A stretch of DNA of 28,492 nt, taken from NCBI GenBank assembly GCA_003427395.1, contig BFEA01000543.1:840869-869360 (forward strand). Direction: 5' to 3'. The stretch comes from Chara braunii (lineage: Eukaryota > Streptophyta > Charophyceae > Charales > Characeae). The notes under the pieces are model-generated. The model did no database searches, was not told the DNA's origin, and saw nothing but the letters and a program-made list of their open reading frames with translations. Positions 19,453-28,492 of the stretch are shown here, in pieces. The position numbers and the translations under genes are program-made. Position 1 is the first letter of the stretch. Each line of letters opens with the position of its first letter.

Positions 19453-21464
19453 GTTTTTTGTCGTTCTTTTAAAGTAGAAATGTGATTGAAACTCAATTAA
19501 ACAATTTATGTTAATCTTACAAATATTATCAATTGAAAATCTAGTATCAAACAAATAACATATTATAAGGATGACACATGATTGGACGGTACCTCATCTT
19601 GTGTTGTTCGTCGGTAATTTTAAATTTAAAGAAAGTAAACAATATTTAATCGATCAATTGAAAATAAAATATTTTAAGTAGAGTTTTCTTTTCTTTAAGA
19701 AAATGTATGTCCACTCATCAATAGTAGGATTAAAAAAACTTCAAAGCTAAAGCATGAAGTCAACAACACACCCGGCAAGACGCCATATGTGTTGTGTGTT
19801 CATCAAAGTATCTCAATTAAAAACAGATTCACGTTAATACGTGGATGTTAATAGTGGTTGCTTGAAGCGCACAGATGAGTGATGATAGACACGACTTCCA
19901 CAGTTGTCGAAGATGACTTATCCCTCATGTTAATATCCACTTCCCTATAGTCCTATCGACATCACCCGACAAATAGGATTATCTCTTAGTTTGTCTAACT
20001 ATTTATGCGAGCACCAACGAGATAATTACTCGGACTCTGATGTTTCATCCGTCGAAAACACATCACACTAAGACCCTGGTAACAGCTACCAGGTCAAAAT
20101 GTACGAAAATATAACGAAGACAAGTATTATTATAGAGTTCGAGTTATAAATAACGAAGCAAAAATTACCTAATGCTACACTTCAAACACCAATGGGCCGA
20201 ACGACAGCAGTTGGTACTCCAATAAGCATAGTACCCGAGTTTCCAGTTCGGTTTTCCGCCACCGAAGATGGACGGTTCGAACATCCGTAGTTCCGGGTAT
20301 CTAACATACTAATCCAAAGCGTGCCGAACTATATCTAAGTACAAACTCTACCACTATCAACCAAAAATATCAGCCTTGGTCCACTATAAATCAATAGTAA
20401 CTCAAACTCAATTTGGATCACACGGTCTAACTAATCTATAGTATCGTTTGAGTAACTTAACATGTTTTTTTACATTTTTCTCATCACTTCCAATTTGAAT
20501 TTATATCTTATCCTTAACAAAATTGTTTTTGTGATCTTTGTATGTTGTTGCGATTTACTCTGATTGTATTCTATGTGCAAAAATTGTTTTACACAACAAT
20601 AACAACACATAAAATTTTTCTGTGGTTCGATTTTAGTGTAGTTGTTGAGTCATCATTAAAGTTGTTCATATTATTCTAATGGAATAATAAGTTTGAAACT
20701 GCAAGCGTAATCCGCCGAATACATTTCTTGAAAATTTAATTAGCAATTGTATTAGTGTGATTTGCGACTTTTTTTTCATTGACAATATAAATTGAACTGT
20801 GCAGACTGTGCGTTCGTAAAATTTACATTTTTATGACTTTGTCGTTATGTACAAATTTGTTTAATTGAAACATCTGAACAATCAAGTTGTATATTTTTAA
20901 GTTTCACTGCACTTTGAGGAACCTGATCTATTATATATTTCTTAACCACCAATATATCCGAGCCTCTTTTGTTGGGACTTTCTCTTGCGCACCAAACTTT
21001 GCCGAATTGCAAATACAAAGTTATTTCTATTTCTTTTCTTTGGCTAACACCGCCATCAATTTTGGTCTTATAATCCTGAATTTTCGTAATTTAAATAATG
21101 ACAATTTTTATTCTCAAGTTTGTTTGGGCGGCGTGGTGGCAGGTTGAATTTTCTTTAGTTGGATATAACTATATGTCAAAAATCGCCCTGACCGGGTTCC
21201 GCTGATATACAAAATGGTCGTTGGATAAGCAATGCATTTTGCAACTTCTATCACCGGTGTTCCAAGAAGTATGATTGGAGTAATCATTATTTTAACCACA
21301 CGAGGAAATAGGCAATAAATAAATAAATAAATTGAATTGTTCGAGCTAGTCACCAAATATGCAAAATGAAAAATGTATATTACAAAATAACATAGAAAGA
21401 GACGTCTGTCATACTTTCTCGATGTTTTTGACGGTCAATCCCAACATTGTTTTTTTTGTTTTTG
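19276..21464. other. AT-rich region, no gene recognised
   Basis: Contains a (TA)n microsatellite at 19411-19447, without the cgtcac element end found next to the other TA tracts. A small hairpin, cctggta-acagc-taccagg, lies near 20075. Between about 19730 and 20350 the composition is more balanced, but no frame of note is open on either strand. The frames around 20887-21150 begin only at TTG and show no domain. Confidence 0.45.
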
Positions 21465-21732
21465 GAAAAAATTATAAAACCTCCTTGCAACGAAACCTTT
21501 GTATTCATTTCCCCCCTAAAACGGCAAAAAATGTTGCATGCCCCAAAATGACTTTTCGTGTCACTTTTGCATTTTGGCTGGGCCGGTAGCACCAGTTGGG
21601 AAAAATAGCAGGAAGTGTTATAGAGGGTAAAAAATGCCGTCAAAATTCATTTTGGGGTCTGCGACACTTTTTTACCTTGTTGGGGGGAAATGAGTATAAA
21701 GATTTCGTGGCGGGGAGGTTTTAAAACTTTTC
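21465..21732. mobile_element. Foldback MITE-like element, ~98-bp arms
   Basis: The left arm 21465-21563 and right arm 21635-21732 are reverse complements at roughly three quarters of positions along their length. Shared blocks include aaaacctcc, cgaaa-ctttgta-tcatttcccccc and ccccaaaatga. About 70 bases separate them. The short frames on both strands are produced by the arms. Target duplications could not be fixed with confidence. Confidence 0.72.
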
Positions 21733-22112
21733 TCGTCGTTTTTCCTTCTTTCTTTTTCTTTGTTTTTTATTTTAAACTCTCACATCGGGTCTCACTTCAC
21801 TTCTCTTCACTATACAATTTTCTAAGACTTTGTGTTGTTTTTTATTGCTCACCTAACTCTACAAACCGAGTGGTGAAATTCTCTCATATAGTTTCCGGAT
21901 AGCAGACATCCTATAGGAAAAACACTCTCCACTATTGTATAGTTCTCAACCCATAATTCGTTAGTTGTAGAGTGCTCCGTCGAGCTCACGATTTGGCTTC
22001 GAATTTGTAGAGTTCGACTTTAGTCTGGGCGGATGAAATGCTGATAACATCGTGTTTTCCACTGCAGTTACCTGTCTACTTCTGCGTCTATAAATTGGAG
22101 AGCACTTCGATA

Positions 22113-22487
22113 GGGCCTGGTTGCACTACTCTCCATGCGTCAAGTTTGGCGAGTAGGCGTCTGGTTGCAGTTACTCGCCAAACTTGACGAATGAAAAATA
22201 TGCCAGACTGCCCGCCACACGGTCGACACAAATTGTGGCAGGCGTTTCCAGTTTCCCCGCCTGTGCACAGCGTTTTGTGGAGTGTGTCCTCAGACCTCTC
22301 CATAAAACAACTTTCCGGAGAGTGCACGACTTCACGATTGGAGATGAGGTAGACAATTTTTTAAAACTTTTTTGTAGAAGAAATATAGTGGCGAGTAAGT
22401 GCAACCAGACCTCCAGTTCGACACGATTCTCATTTTTTTCACTCTCCACCCAATTCATGGCGGATGGCAAGTAGTGCAACTAGGCCC
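22113..22487. mobile_element. Tourist/Harbinger-like MITE candidate
   Basis: The ends gggcctggttgcactact (22113-22130) and agtagtgcaactaggccc (22470-22487) are inverted at 17 of 18 positions. They are flanked by ATA on both sides (22110-22112, 22488-22490), a possible 3-bp target duplication. A GGGCCTG-TTG start recalls PIF/Harbinger and Tourist termini. Inside it, a second related pair, gtctggttgcagttactcgc- at 22159-22179 and its inverse at 22390-22410 (20 of 21), suggests a second copy of the family nested within. Confidence 0.6.
22138..22189. repeat. Perfect 18-bp hairpin
   Basis: cgtcaagtttggcgagta (22138-22155) and its exact reverse complement (22172-22189) flank a 16-base loop. The loop and right arm overlap the start of the inner inverted pair of the enclosing element, so the hairpin marks the junction between the two nested ends. 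Confidence 0.85.
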
Positions 22488-22649
22488 ATAGTCTGAGTTG
22501 TAGAGTTAGTGGATCTACGGCGCAATTTCCACCATTTTGTATAATCTGACAATTATACAAACACTGTACAATTTTATTCATAGTGAAGAGAACTGGAGGG
22601 AGACACATTCACCTTTTTCTACCTAGCCACCACTACTAAGGCTATATAG

Positions 22650-22779
22650 GGGACCCCTGCAAACATAGCTACCATGTTGCCCCTTGCCCAGAGAGGGTCT
22701 TCCGTTCTTGGGACCCCTGCAAACATAGTTACCAATGCCTACCATGTTGCCCCTTGCCCACAACGAGTCTTTCGTTCTT
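22650..22779. repeat. Tandem duplication of ~60-70 bp
   Basis: Two copies, beginning gggacccctgcaaacatag at 22650 and 22710, continue through taccatgttgccccttgccc to tc-ttc-gttctt. The second copy carries an extra tag-ttaccaatgcc step. Confidence 0.85.
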
Positions 22780-22800
22780 TCTTTTTCTTTGCCCTTTTCT

Positions 22801-24240
22801 AAGGGTCAACGGGCTTGGGCCCTTGGGGCAGCATGATTCCTACCGTTGTCGGACCAAATACCCTTACAAGGGTATTTGGCCATGCTTTTGAATTCGACAC
22901 GGTGACGACACCGGCTACCATGATGGAGCCAGTCTGGAACGGAAAGGGTGTGCACGCTTGAGCGTGACACTCAAAACGAATTACTCGGCCATTGAGGCCG
23001 GGGACAAAACGGTGAGAAAATTTCGAGAGTGTGCGCACGTTGTCATAACGCGCGCAGTGATGGTTAAAGATTAGTAGTAATACCCTCAGACCGAAAAGGC
23101 CGAGGGGTTGACCAGGTTAGTATTGTGTCGAGTAGATCTACGACACACATAGAGACTTAATCGTCAGTACATTAGTCAGAATAAATTAATATACGCCCGA
23201 CCGTACGGCCAAAGCAATTAGAACGGTGTGATCATCGGCTTGCCGTAGCACCCAGATTGTTAGCAAATGCTCGACAGGGTACCTTCTGTCCTTACTCGTA
23301 TACCGCAAGTGAGGGTGAGACCCTTGCTCAACCTCCCATTTGAAGTGGGACGCATCCCTCCTGGGCAGAAAACTTTCTAGTCGCTCGACCACGCGAGCGA
23401 GTCGGTGCCTCCTCCCTTCAGGAGGGAAACATCATTACGGACCCTGATATCGTTTGTACAGGCATTAGACTCAGGCTACTTGGACTGGTACCTACCTACC
23501 TACCACTACCGGGCCTCCAAAAGTGCCAACTTTTGTCTTCTTCTGATCGGCCTTGAGTATCTAGCACATCCGCCTCTACTTGGTGTGGTATCGGCCTACC
23601 TGCTACTTAAGTACATTCCCCGTTGTGCTAAGTGTGCGGGCCTACCCCGCTACTTGGTAATTTTCTCGGCTGTAACCATCAATGTCACGACTAACTGGTA
23701 AGTACCGGCCTCGGGCCTTCCGATTAAGTGGCCTTGCGGGTCACACACACACTCAAAACGACAAGCACTCACACAACCACGCGGATCAACAAGCGTACAC
23801 ACACTCAGACTTAGGAAAAATGGGCTCAGGCCACTGGTCGGATTGAGCCCCGATATTGTTTATGGACTGAGCTGCTCCCTTTCTATTCGAAGTGAGAGCT
23901 AGCTGAGTAGGTTGAGGCTCAGGATTGTTAAGCATAGGGTACAGGTATCGAGTCCGCCCAGCTACTGAGGCTAGCTCCTTTTTTTTAAGGAGCTCCTCGA
24001 CGTTTTTTTTCCCGGCTTGCGCCGAGGCTCGATCCCGTGCACAAGATATTAGAAGTTAATAGTTAGTTGGGTTCTGTTGTGCTGCGAGCACGACAAGGGG
24101 CTCGAGCAGTGAACCAGTTAATTCGTACTTAGTTATTTTTTCTTTTATTTATCTTGTTTTATTGTTATAGTTAGATTCTCTTTTATTGTTATTTCTTTTC
24201 TTTATTTTTATTTTTTTTATTTTGCCTGTTACGACTTCGA
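22801..24240. other. GC-richer hairpin-dense segment, no gene recognised
   Basis: Composition changes sharply from the AT-rich island. Many short perfect hairpins occur, including ccaaataccctt-ac-aagggtatttgg (22854-22879), cgctcg-accacg-cgagcg near 23384, cctcc-cttca-ggagg near 23411, caaaagt-gcca-acttttg near 23518 and gtgct-gcg-agcac near 24080. A frame at 23405-23701 has only a GTG start. The segment ends in a T-rich tract (24130-24225). It could be a long terminal repeat or another unrecognised repeat. Confidence 0.4.
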
Positions 24241-24623
24241 GCCCCATATGGTAGATTCGAACGGACGAATCTGTACCATAATCGCGGCCGGGTTCGGTAT
24301 TAAAGGCAGTCACTGCCTGTGTGCAGCAACCGGAGGCGTGGCCAAGCCCGCAGAGTCAAAGACGACTCGATGGGAAACTCACGCACAGGCAGCGGGGGCA
24401 CAGTACGATCGCAGGCCTTCGAGCGAGATCGATCGGACTCTGTCATGCATGCGAGCGGGACGCGATACTGGCAAGTGTACGGAAGACAAAGGAGATGGAG
24501 CGCGGGCAGAAGTGGCCGCACGCAGAGAAGTAAGTGGCAGAGGAAAAAGAACAAAAGTAGGAAGAAAAAGTAGAAGGAAAGAGGGAGAAGAAGTAGAAGG
24601 AAGAAGGAGAAGAAGAAGAATAA

Positions 24624-24624
<1 letters not shown>

Positions 24625-24671
<47 letters not shown>

Positions 24672-24696
24672 GAAGAAGAAGAAGAAGAAGAAGAAG
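24625..24696. repeat. AAT then AAG microsatellite
   Basis: About 15 AAT repeats are followed by about 9 AAG repeats, preceded by a GA-rich stretch. Long polar or poly-isoleucine/leucine frames through it on both strands are artefacts. Confidence 0.95.
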
Positions 24697-24785
24697 TGGG
24701 AGATGGGAAGAAGGTTAGTCGTGGCGGGGGTAGATTGTTGCAATTATCGATCTCGAGTGAAGGGATGCCTAGTAAGCGCGCATCA

Positions 24786-25150
24786 TCAGCCCGCGCTGAT
24801 TACATCCCAGCCCTCCGCGCACGTATCCGTCGCTCTTTCCGATTGAATGGTCCGGCGAAGTGTCAGGATTGTGGTGATCTCGGCGGTTTGCCGCCGGGGT
24901 TGCTATGAGAAGTTCATGAAACATTATCACGAAGAAAAAGAAGAAGAAGAAGAAGAAGAAGAAGAAGAAGAAGAAGAAGAAGAAGAAGAAGGAAGAAAAA
25001 GAAGAAAAAGGATAGGAGAAGAAAGAAAGAAGGAGGGAAGATACTTACCTGGCGACGACAGACGGCGACGACGGGCTGACGACGACGACGGCTCGACGAC
25101 GACATGGAGCGGGAAGCGAAAACAGGTAAGCCTTCAATCATATGACTTAC
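24786..25150 (-). CDS. Candidate 3' exons of an unrecognised spliced gene
   Basis: Two minus-strand exons join in phase. The upstream exon, 25049-25150 (34 codons), is preceded by a T-rich acceptor (tatcccgag) and ends CAG|GTAAGT. The intron, 24903-25048 (146 bp), carries the pyrimidine-rich microsatellite and ends ttctcatag. The last exon, 24786-24902, reads 38 codons in phase 0 to TGA and includes QTAEITTILTLRRTIQSER. Both splice sites are close to consensus. No domain is known. The serine/arginine stretch before the junction comes from a CGT/TCG-rich run. The start and the link to upstream exons are inferred. Confidence 0.33.
24940..24991. repeat. GAA microsatellite
   Basis: About 17 GAA repeats. 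On the minus strand it forms the polypyrimidine tract of the candidate intron 24903-25048. Confidence 0.95.
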
Positions 25151-25252
25151 CTCGGGATACATTGATTGGAATAAAACAAAATAAATAAAATAAATAAATA
25201 AAATAATAAAAACGAATGAATCTACCGCTAAAAACATGGATACATACACATC

Positions 25253-25255
<3 letters not shown>

Positions 25256-25309
<54 letters not shown>

Positions 25310-25401
25310 AGAGAGAGAGTGGGTTCTTCTTCTTCCTCTTCTAAGTCCACCATCTCTTCTTCACCCTCTCTCTATCTGACTGCTCAGTGTCTGCGGACTA
25401 C

Positions 25402-25452
<51 letters not shown>
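25256..25452. repeat. Compound GT / GA microsatellites
   Basis: (GT)n at 25256-25306 with a short GA tail, then (GT)n 25404-25422 joined to (GA)n 25423-25452. A third pair of the same design is at 25591-25629. Confidence 0.95.
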
Positions 25453-25454
<2 letters not shown>

Positions 25455-25590
25455 TATGAGTCTCCAGCCACGGCTCGTCTCGCACCACTTGGATCGATAA
25501 AACGAGCAAGGCATAAAGTGGCAGTGCATATTGCCACGTTTTAGCGAAAGATTCATCTCGTTTTTGCTCATCCTATCGATGAAATGTGCA

Positions 25591-25628
<38 letters not shown>

Positions 25629-25738
25629 GATGAGACTTGCCTGGTCGACATAGATCATCACCCTGGCAGGTCGGGCAGCCTGTTCCTTGGAGTAGAACAT
25701 GCGCCTCTCATCATGACTAACGTGGACAGGAAACATAG
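25453..25738 (-). CDS. Candidate internal exons of an unrecognised spliced gene
   Basis: Exon 25641-25738 (2 bases plus 32 codons) follows an acceptor-like tatactag and ends GACCAG|GCAAGT, a consensus GC-type donor. A 68-bp intron (25573-25640) that contains the GT/GA microsatellite ends atcgatag. The next exon continues in phase 0 for 40 codons to about 25453, reading DEQKRDESFAKTWQYALPL and onward, with a balanced composition unlike repeat-derived frames. Its own donor was not identified because a (TC)n(AC)n tract follows. The family is unknown; it may be part of one gene with the exons at 24786-25150 and 26178-26907. Confidence 0.33.
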
Positions 25739-25764
25739 CTAGTATACATCTAACTACGAAGTAC

Positions 25765-25860
25765 TATTATTTTTTATTATTATTATCGTTATTATTATTT
25801 TATTATTACTATTATTATTGTTATATTTTTGTTATTATCATTATCATAACTACTATTAAT
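25765..25860. repeat. Degenerate ATT/ATC microsatellite
   Basis: Imperfect ATT repeats with GTT and ATC variants run across the interval. No gene. Confidence 0.9.
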
Positions 25861-25990
25861 ATGGCTAGTATATATGTATGTGACTTCCCTGCCATCCGTG
25901 ATCATCTTCAAGGTCGTGAACTTTTTCCGGTTATTATAGATGTCTTTGCATATGAATCTCTTCCCTCCGATAGCGTAGGCAAATTATCCG
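25854..25990 (-). pseudogene. Candidate broken exon
   Basis: A strong minus-strand acceptor (ctttctctttccccag) precedes 25990. The donor partner is TAG|GTACGC at 26134, giving a 144-bp intron. In the frame that best resembles protein, a TAA occurs two codons after the junction. Beyond it the frame reads AIGGKRFICKDIYNNRKKFT and onward to a weak donor at 25853. That pairs in phase with the exon starting at 25738. The early stop suggests either a decayed exon or a wrong splice choice. Confidence 0.2.
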
Positions 25991-26177
25991 CTGGGGAAAG
26001 AGAAAGATAGATGCGCTCTAGTGAAGGAGAAGAAAAAAGGATAGGTGGCGAAAGAAGGAGAAGGAGAAGAAAAGGAAAGGGGGAGAAGAGGGAGGAGAGA
26101 AGGGGAAGAGAAGGGGAGAAAGAAGGCAGCGTACCTAGCCAAGCCGTCAGTGTCTGCTGCGACGTGAGGCGGGCTTG

Positions 26178-26907
26178 TCATCCGCCCAACTTATTGAGTG
26201 AGTGCCTGAGCCTTTTGCGTCCCCGTGCTGTGGAGTGCACGTCTTGACGAATTGTGATGAGTTGTCGACAACGGCAAAAGGAGAGAGATAGGTAAGTCTC
26301 CAACTTCATGGCTTGCTCCTTGGGACTTCCGGGAACAAGATGGTCTAAACCGAATGTATCTACAGTTCTAATATACACCGCTAGTTGCGCTGTTCGGTGT
26401 CGCGCCTTCAATCCAATTCATCTGAGGGATTGCCATTTGCAAGATGTGGGCATGTGTAAAATGTGCATGTGTGGGAGAGAGAGAGAAACGACACATTCTA
26501 TTTCCTATCTCGCGGCTAACCTTGAAGTGACTCTTCAGTTACAACATGGGAGTATGCGCCACCACTTGTGTGCCAACTGTCACAATTCGCCCCGACTTTC
26601 AAAAGATGCACCCTGGCGTCATCGCCCCACCTCGCCTGCACACGGACAAAGAGAGGGAGAGAGATGGCAAGATGGGTGTGAAGGCACGTACCTGGTATTG
26701 GCGATGGTCTGCACCGAGCATCACTTTTGAGTAATTCGTTGTGTGCTGACATCGACAGTTGCATTGTCGATCAGTAGGATAGTAGTGGTTGTATAGAGAG
26801 TAGGTTGGACGCCAAGCGCCGAGTAGGGAGGAGGGAACGAACATATATGATGGTGATGGCGAGCAAACTCTCATTGACACTTGGTCTCCAGTGTTACGAT
26901 TCCCCAT
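26178..26907 (-). CDS. Candidate 5' exons of an unrecognised spliced gene
   Basis: From ATG 26905-26907 a 72-codon exon runs to 26692, ending CAATACCAG|GTACGT. A 56-bp intron (26636-26691) with a CT-rich tract ends gtgtgcag. Exon 26521-26635 continues in phase for 38 codons plus one base, containing GDDARVHLLKVGANCDSWHT, and ends CTTCAAG|GTTAGC. A 131-bp intron (26390-26520) could end at accgaacag. The next frame, open from 26389 to a TGA at 26178-26180, includes QLAVYIRTVDTFGLDHLVPG. Introns are short and microsatellite-filled. The product is unknown; the third exon's exit is unresolved. Confidence 0.35.
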
Positions 26908-26994
26908 TGGTGCAATGTTGCTTCTAGACTCTGTGATACGATCTCACTTTTGACATGATTGTGCAATTGAATATTGTCATTTCGCTCCTTTATA

Positions 26995-27065
26995 TTATTA
27001 TTATTATCATTATTATTATCATTATTGCTATTATTATTATTATTATTATTACTATCACTATTATC
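26995..27065. repeat. ATT/ATC microsatellite
   Basis: Imperfect ATT repeats with ATC and ACT variants. Just right of it, on the minus strand, ATG 27173-27175 opens a short frame (VNSLPEVRADLGQHSF and onward) that might be another exon of the gene candidate, but it runs into the repeat. Confidence 0.9.
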
Positions 27066-27438
27066 ACTGACAATTGCCCATATTTGGATAGGGCCGTAAA
27101 CAGAGAGAAGTCGAAGGAGTGCTGGCCGAGATCTGCTCGCACTTCGGGGAGGCTGTTGACATCGTCGCATGGCATTATAGGTAGAAAAGTAGATAGGATC
27201 TGTCATCTGTAGTCTGGGTGCCGAGTGCCAGATAGGAGGTTCGACCTTTGGTTCTTTGATGACGGTGATGAGGCTCGGCCAAGATTATCTCTTATGAGCC
27301 TTGCTGCGCTCTTGTTTGGTGGAACTCATAGATCAATACTGTTCCTTGATCAAGGTCACGATAACCTGGTCTCATGTGTGTAATATTGATTGATTTTGAG
27401 GTTCGTTATCACTCAGTTCCTTGCAAATGTGATATATC

Positions 27439-27486
<48 letters not shown>

Positions 27487-27855
27487 AATTACGATTAGAT
27501 TCGCTTTCTTTCTCACTTCACCTGCATATAAGCAAGTGGCACCACTAACCGGGTGTTGTCTCCTGGTTTGCACTTCTGTTCGGGTTTACCTCATTTCCTC
27601 CGGGCCCTAAGTGCACAATAGTTCCACGTGGTACTCGCTGGCTGAACTAAATGAGAGTAGGATTGGGTACTGCCGAATCAGCATGGGTGGACTCACCGCT
27701 TGCCCACTTGCCTCTAGTCTGTCTAGAGGGCCACTGCCGGACCTTCCGGAGGTCTGGGGACTTGGCCCTTTATTACAGTGGCAACTACGACCTTGATCCT
27801 TTGGGACTGTGGCAGATGTGACCCAGATGATCCCAGATTACACCCCTACACGACA
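27066..27855. other. No gene recognised; TTA microsatellite
   Basis: A (TTA)n tract of about 15 units lies at 27440-27485. The rest is unique-looking sequence with short frames on both strands and no domain, start context or splice structure that I would defend. Confidence 0.4.
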
Positions 27856-28445
27856 GACCCGTGATTCAATGTCAGTCCGACAAACAGACATGGACGAGAA
27901 ACAGACAGACAAACAGAATGCATGTCATCAGACATAATAGCCAGACAGGACAACACGAGTAAACGAACAGATGTACTGAAAATGAGAAAAGGGGAGGAAG
28001 GCGGGGAAAACAAACAAGCATATTGTGACAGTGACAGATGCACGGACGTGTGACATTCACAGTGATGGAGACGCAGTGTCACACAGACATACATAAGGAC
28101 GGTAACATACACAGGCAAAGCAAACCACGGTCACTCACACACAGTGACACGATCACACACAACGCACAGTCACATCGTGACACACACTTGGTCACACAGT
28201 GACGATCACACAACAATGGTCACACAGTGACGCACACATCAAACATACACACCCACGGAAGGGGAGAAATCAGACAGGCGCATAAACATAGGACACAGAC
28301 AGACGCAACCAAAAGAGACACAGGCAAAGCAGACAAAGAGAGACAGACAGACAAATACGTGGTAACGTGGACACAGACAGACGCCCACGAATACACAACA
28401 AAGACACACGGAGAGGGGCACGTATGGAAAGTAAGACAAGAAAGT
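27856..28445. repeat. Degenerate ACAGACA and GTCACACA low-complexity DNA
   Basis: About 600 bases are built from variants of acagacag (27870-28100 and 28270-28410) and of gtcacacagtga (28100-28240). The minus-strand frames, rich in C, V, L and S, are produced by this composition. Confidence 0.85.

Positions 28446-28492
<47 letters not shown>
28446..28492. repeat. GA microsatellite at the window end
   Basis: Pure (GA)n runs to the last base, so its full length is unknown. Confidence 0.97.

Larger units (their letters stand above)
21789..22604. mobile_element. Outer inverted-repeat element enclosing further ones
   Basis: The left end 21789-21815 (gtctcacttcacttctcttc...) and right end 22578-22604 are inverted at about 22 of 27 positions. 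Further inside, taactctacaa (left, about 21855) pairs with ttgtagagtta (right, about 22498). Two more inverted pairs lie within. No ORF suggests a transposase, so it would be a non-autonomous element if it is one. Confidence 0.5.

Noticed and set aside
23405-23701. 98-codon frame in the hairpin-rich segment
   Set aside because: It begins at GTG only and shows no motif. The hairpins crossing it suggest non-coding DNA.
23980-24000. Bacterial-type terminator at gctcctt...aaggagc with a T run
   Set aside because: The stem is short and the context is a eukaryotic genome, so a rho-independent terminator call is not meaningful.
22801-24240. LTR retrotransposon
   Set aside because: No paired direct repeats, primer-binding site, polypurine tract or gag-pol frame could be seen in the window.
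24248-24285. tRNA-like fragment (gattcgaacgg)
   Set aside because: A TTCGAA core is present but no acceptor, D or anticodon arm can be built around it.
24248-24718. 156-codon plus-strand ORF from ATG 24248
   Set aside because: Its second half is GA/AAT microsatellite (poly-R/K/I). The first ~90 codons look ordinary but show no domain. It may be a chance frame.
24300-24743. 147-codon minus-strand ORF rich in F and L
   Set aside because: It is produced by the TTC/TTA microsatellite and lacks any non-repetitive domain.

Overview
The window looks like nuclear DNA of a streptophyte, either a plant or a charophyte green alga. The reasons are one intact GT34 glycosyltransferase of the plant cell-wall type, plant-like start and splice contexts, abundant microsatellites, several families of small inverted-repeat elements, and a run of Ns marking a scaffold gap. 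A charophyte such as Chara would fit this mix, but that is an impression, not something the sequence proves. Only one gene can be named with confidence.

Layout. Positions 1-9240 are of mixed composition. A 30-bp minisatellite opens the window. An upstream region rich in low-complexity DNA leads to a TATA-box promoter, a purine-rich leader with a start-stop upstream ORF, and the single-exon GT34 gene (2020-2997, +). Downstream lie short tandem duplications and a few exon-like stretches with no recognised product. Positions 9240-22800 are an AT-rich repeat island. It holds a ~920-934 bp unit in three tandem copies (11019-13800), a degenerate foldback element (15305-15825), and a ~203-bp tandem repeat split by a nested pair of (TA)n-flanked elements (16734-18160, including the N gap). 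Further on are GC-rich palindromic modules (18743-19275), another foldback element (21465-21732) and a set of concentric inverted repeats (21789-22604). Positions 22801-24240 are GC-richer and full of short hairpins. Positions 24240-28492 return to microsatellite-rich DNA. On the minus strand there (26907 to 24786) a chain of short exon-like ORFs is joined by phase-compatible splice signals. It may be a real but unrecognised spliced gene or a decayed one. The window ends in degenerate CA/GACA and pure GA repeats.

Working together. The GT34 protein is expected to act in the Golgi on matrix polysaccharide. No neighbouring gene can be tied to it. The clearest structural story is at 16.2-18.3 kb. 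Two copies of one small element, each built from a 188-bp terminal inverted repeat (A) around a 222-bp core (B), are nested in opposite orientations inside a TA tract that itself interrupts a tandem repeat. Everything outside the GT34 gene is called from pattern alone, without similarity searches.
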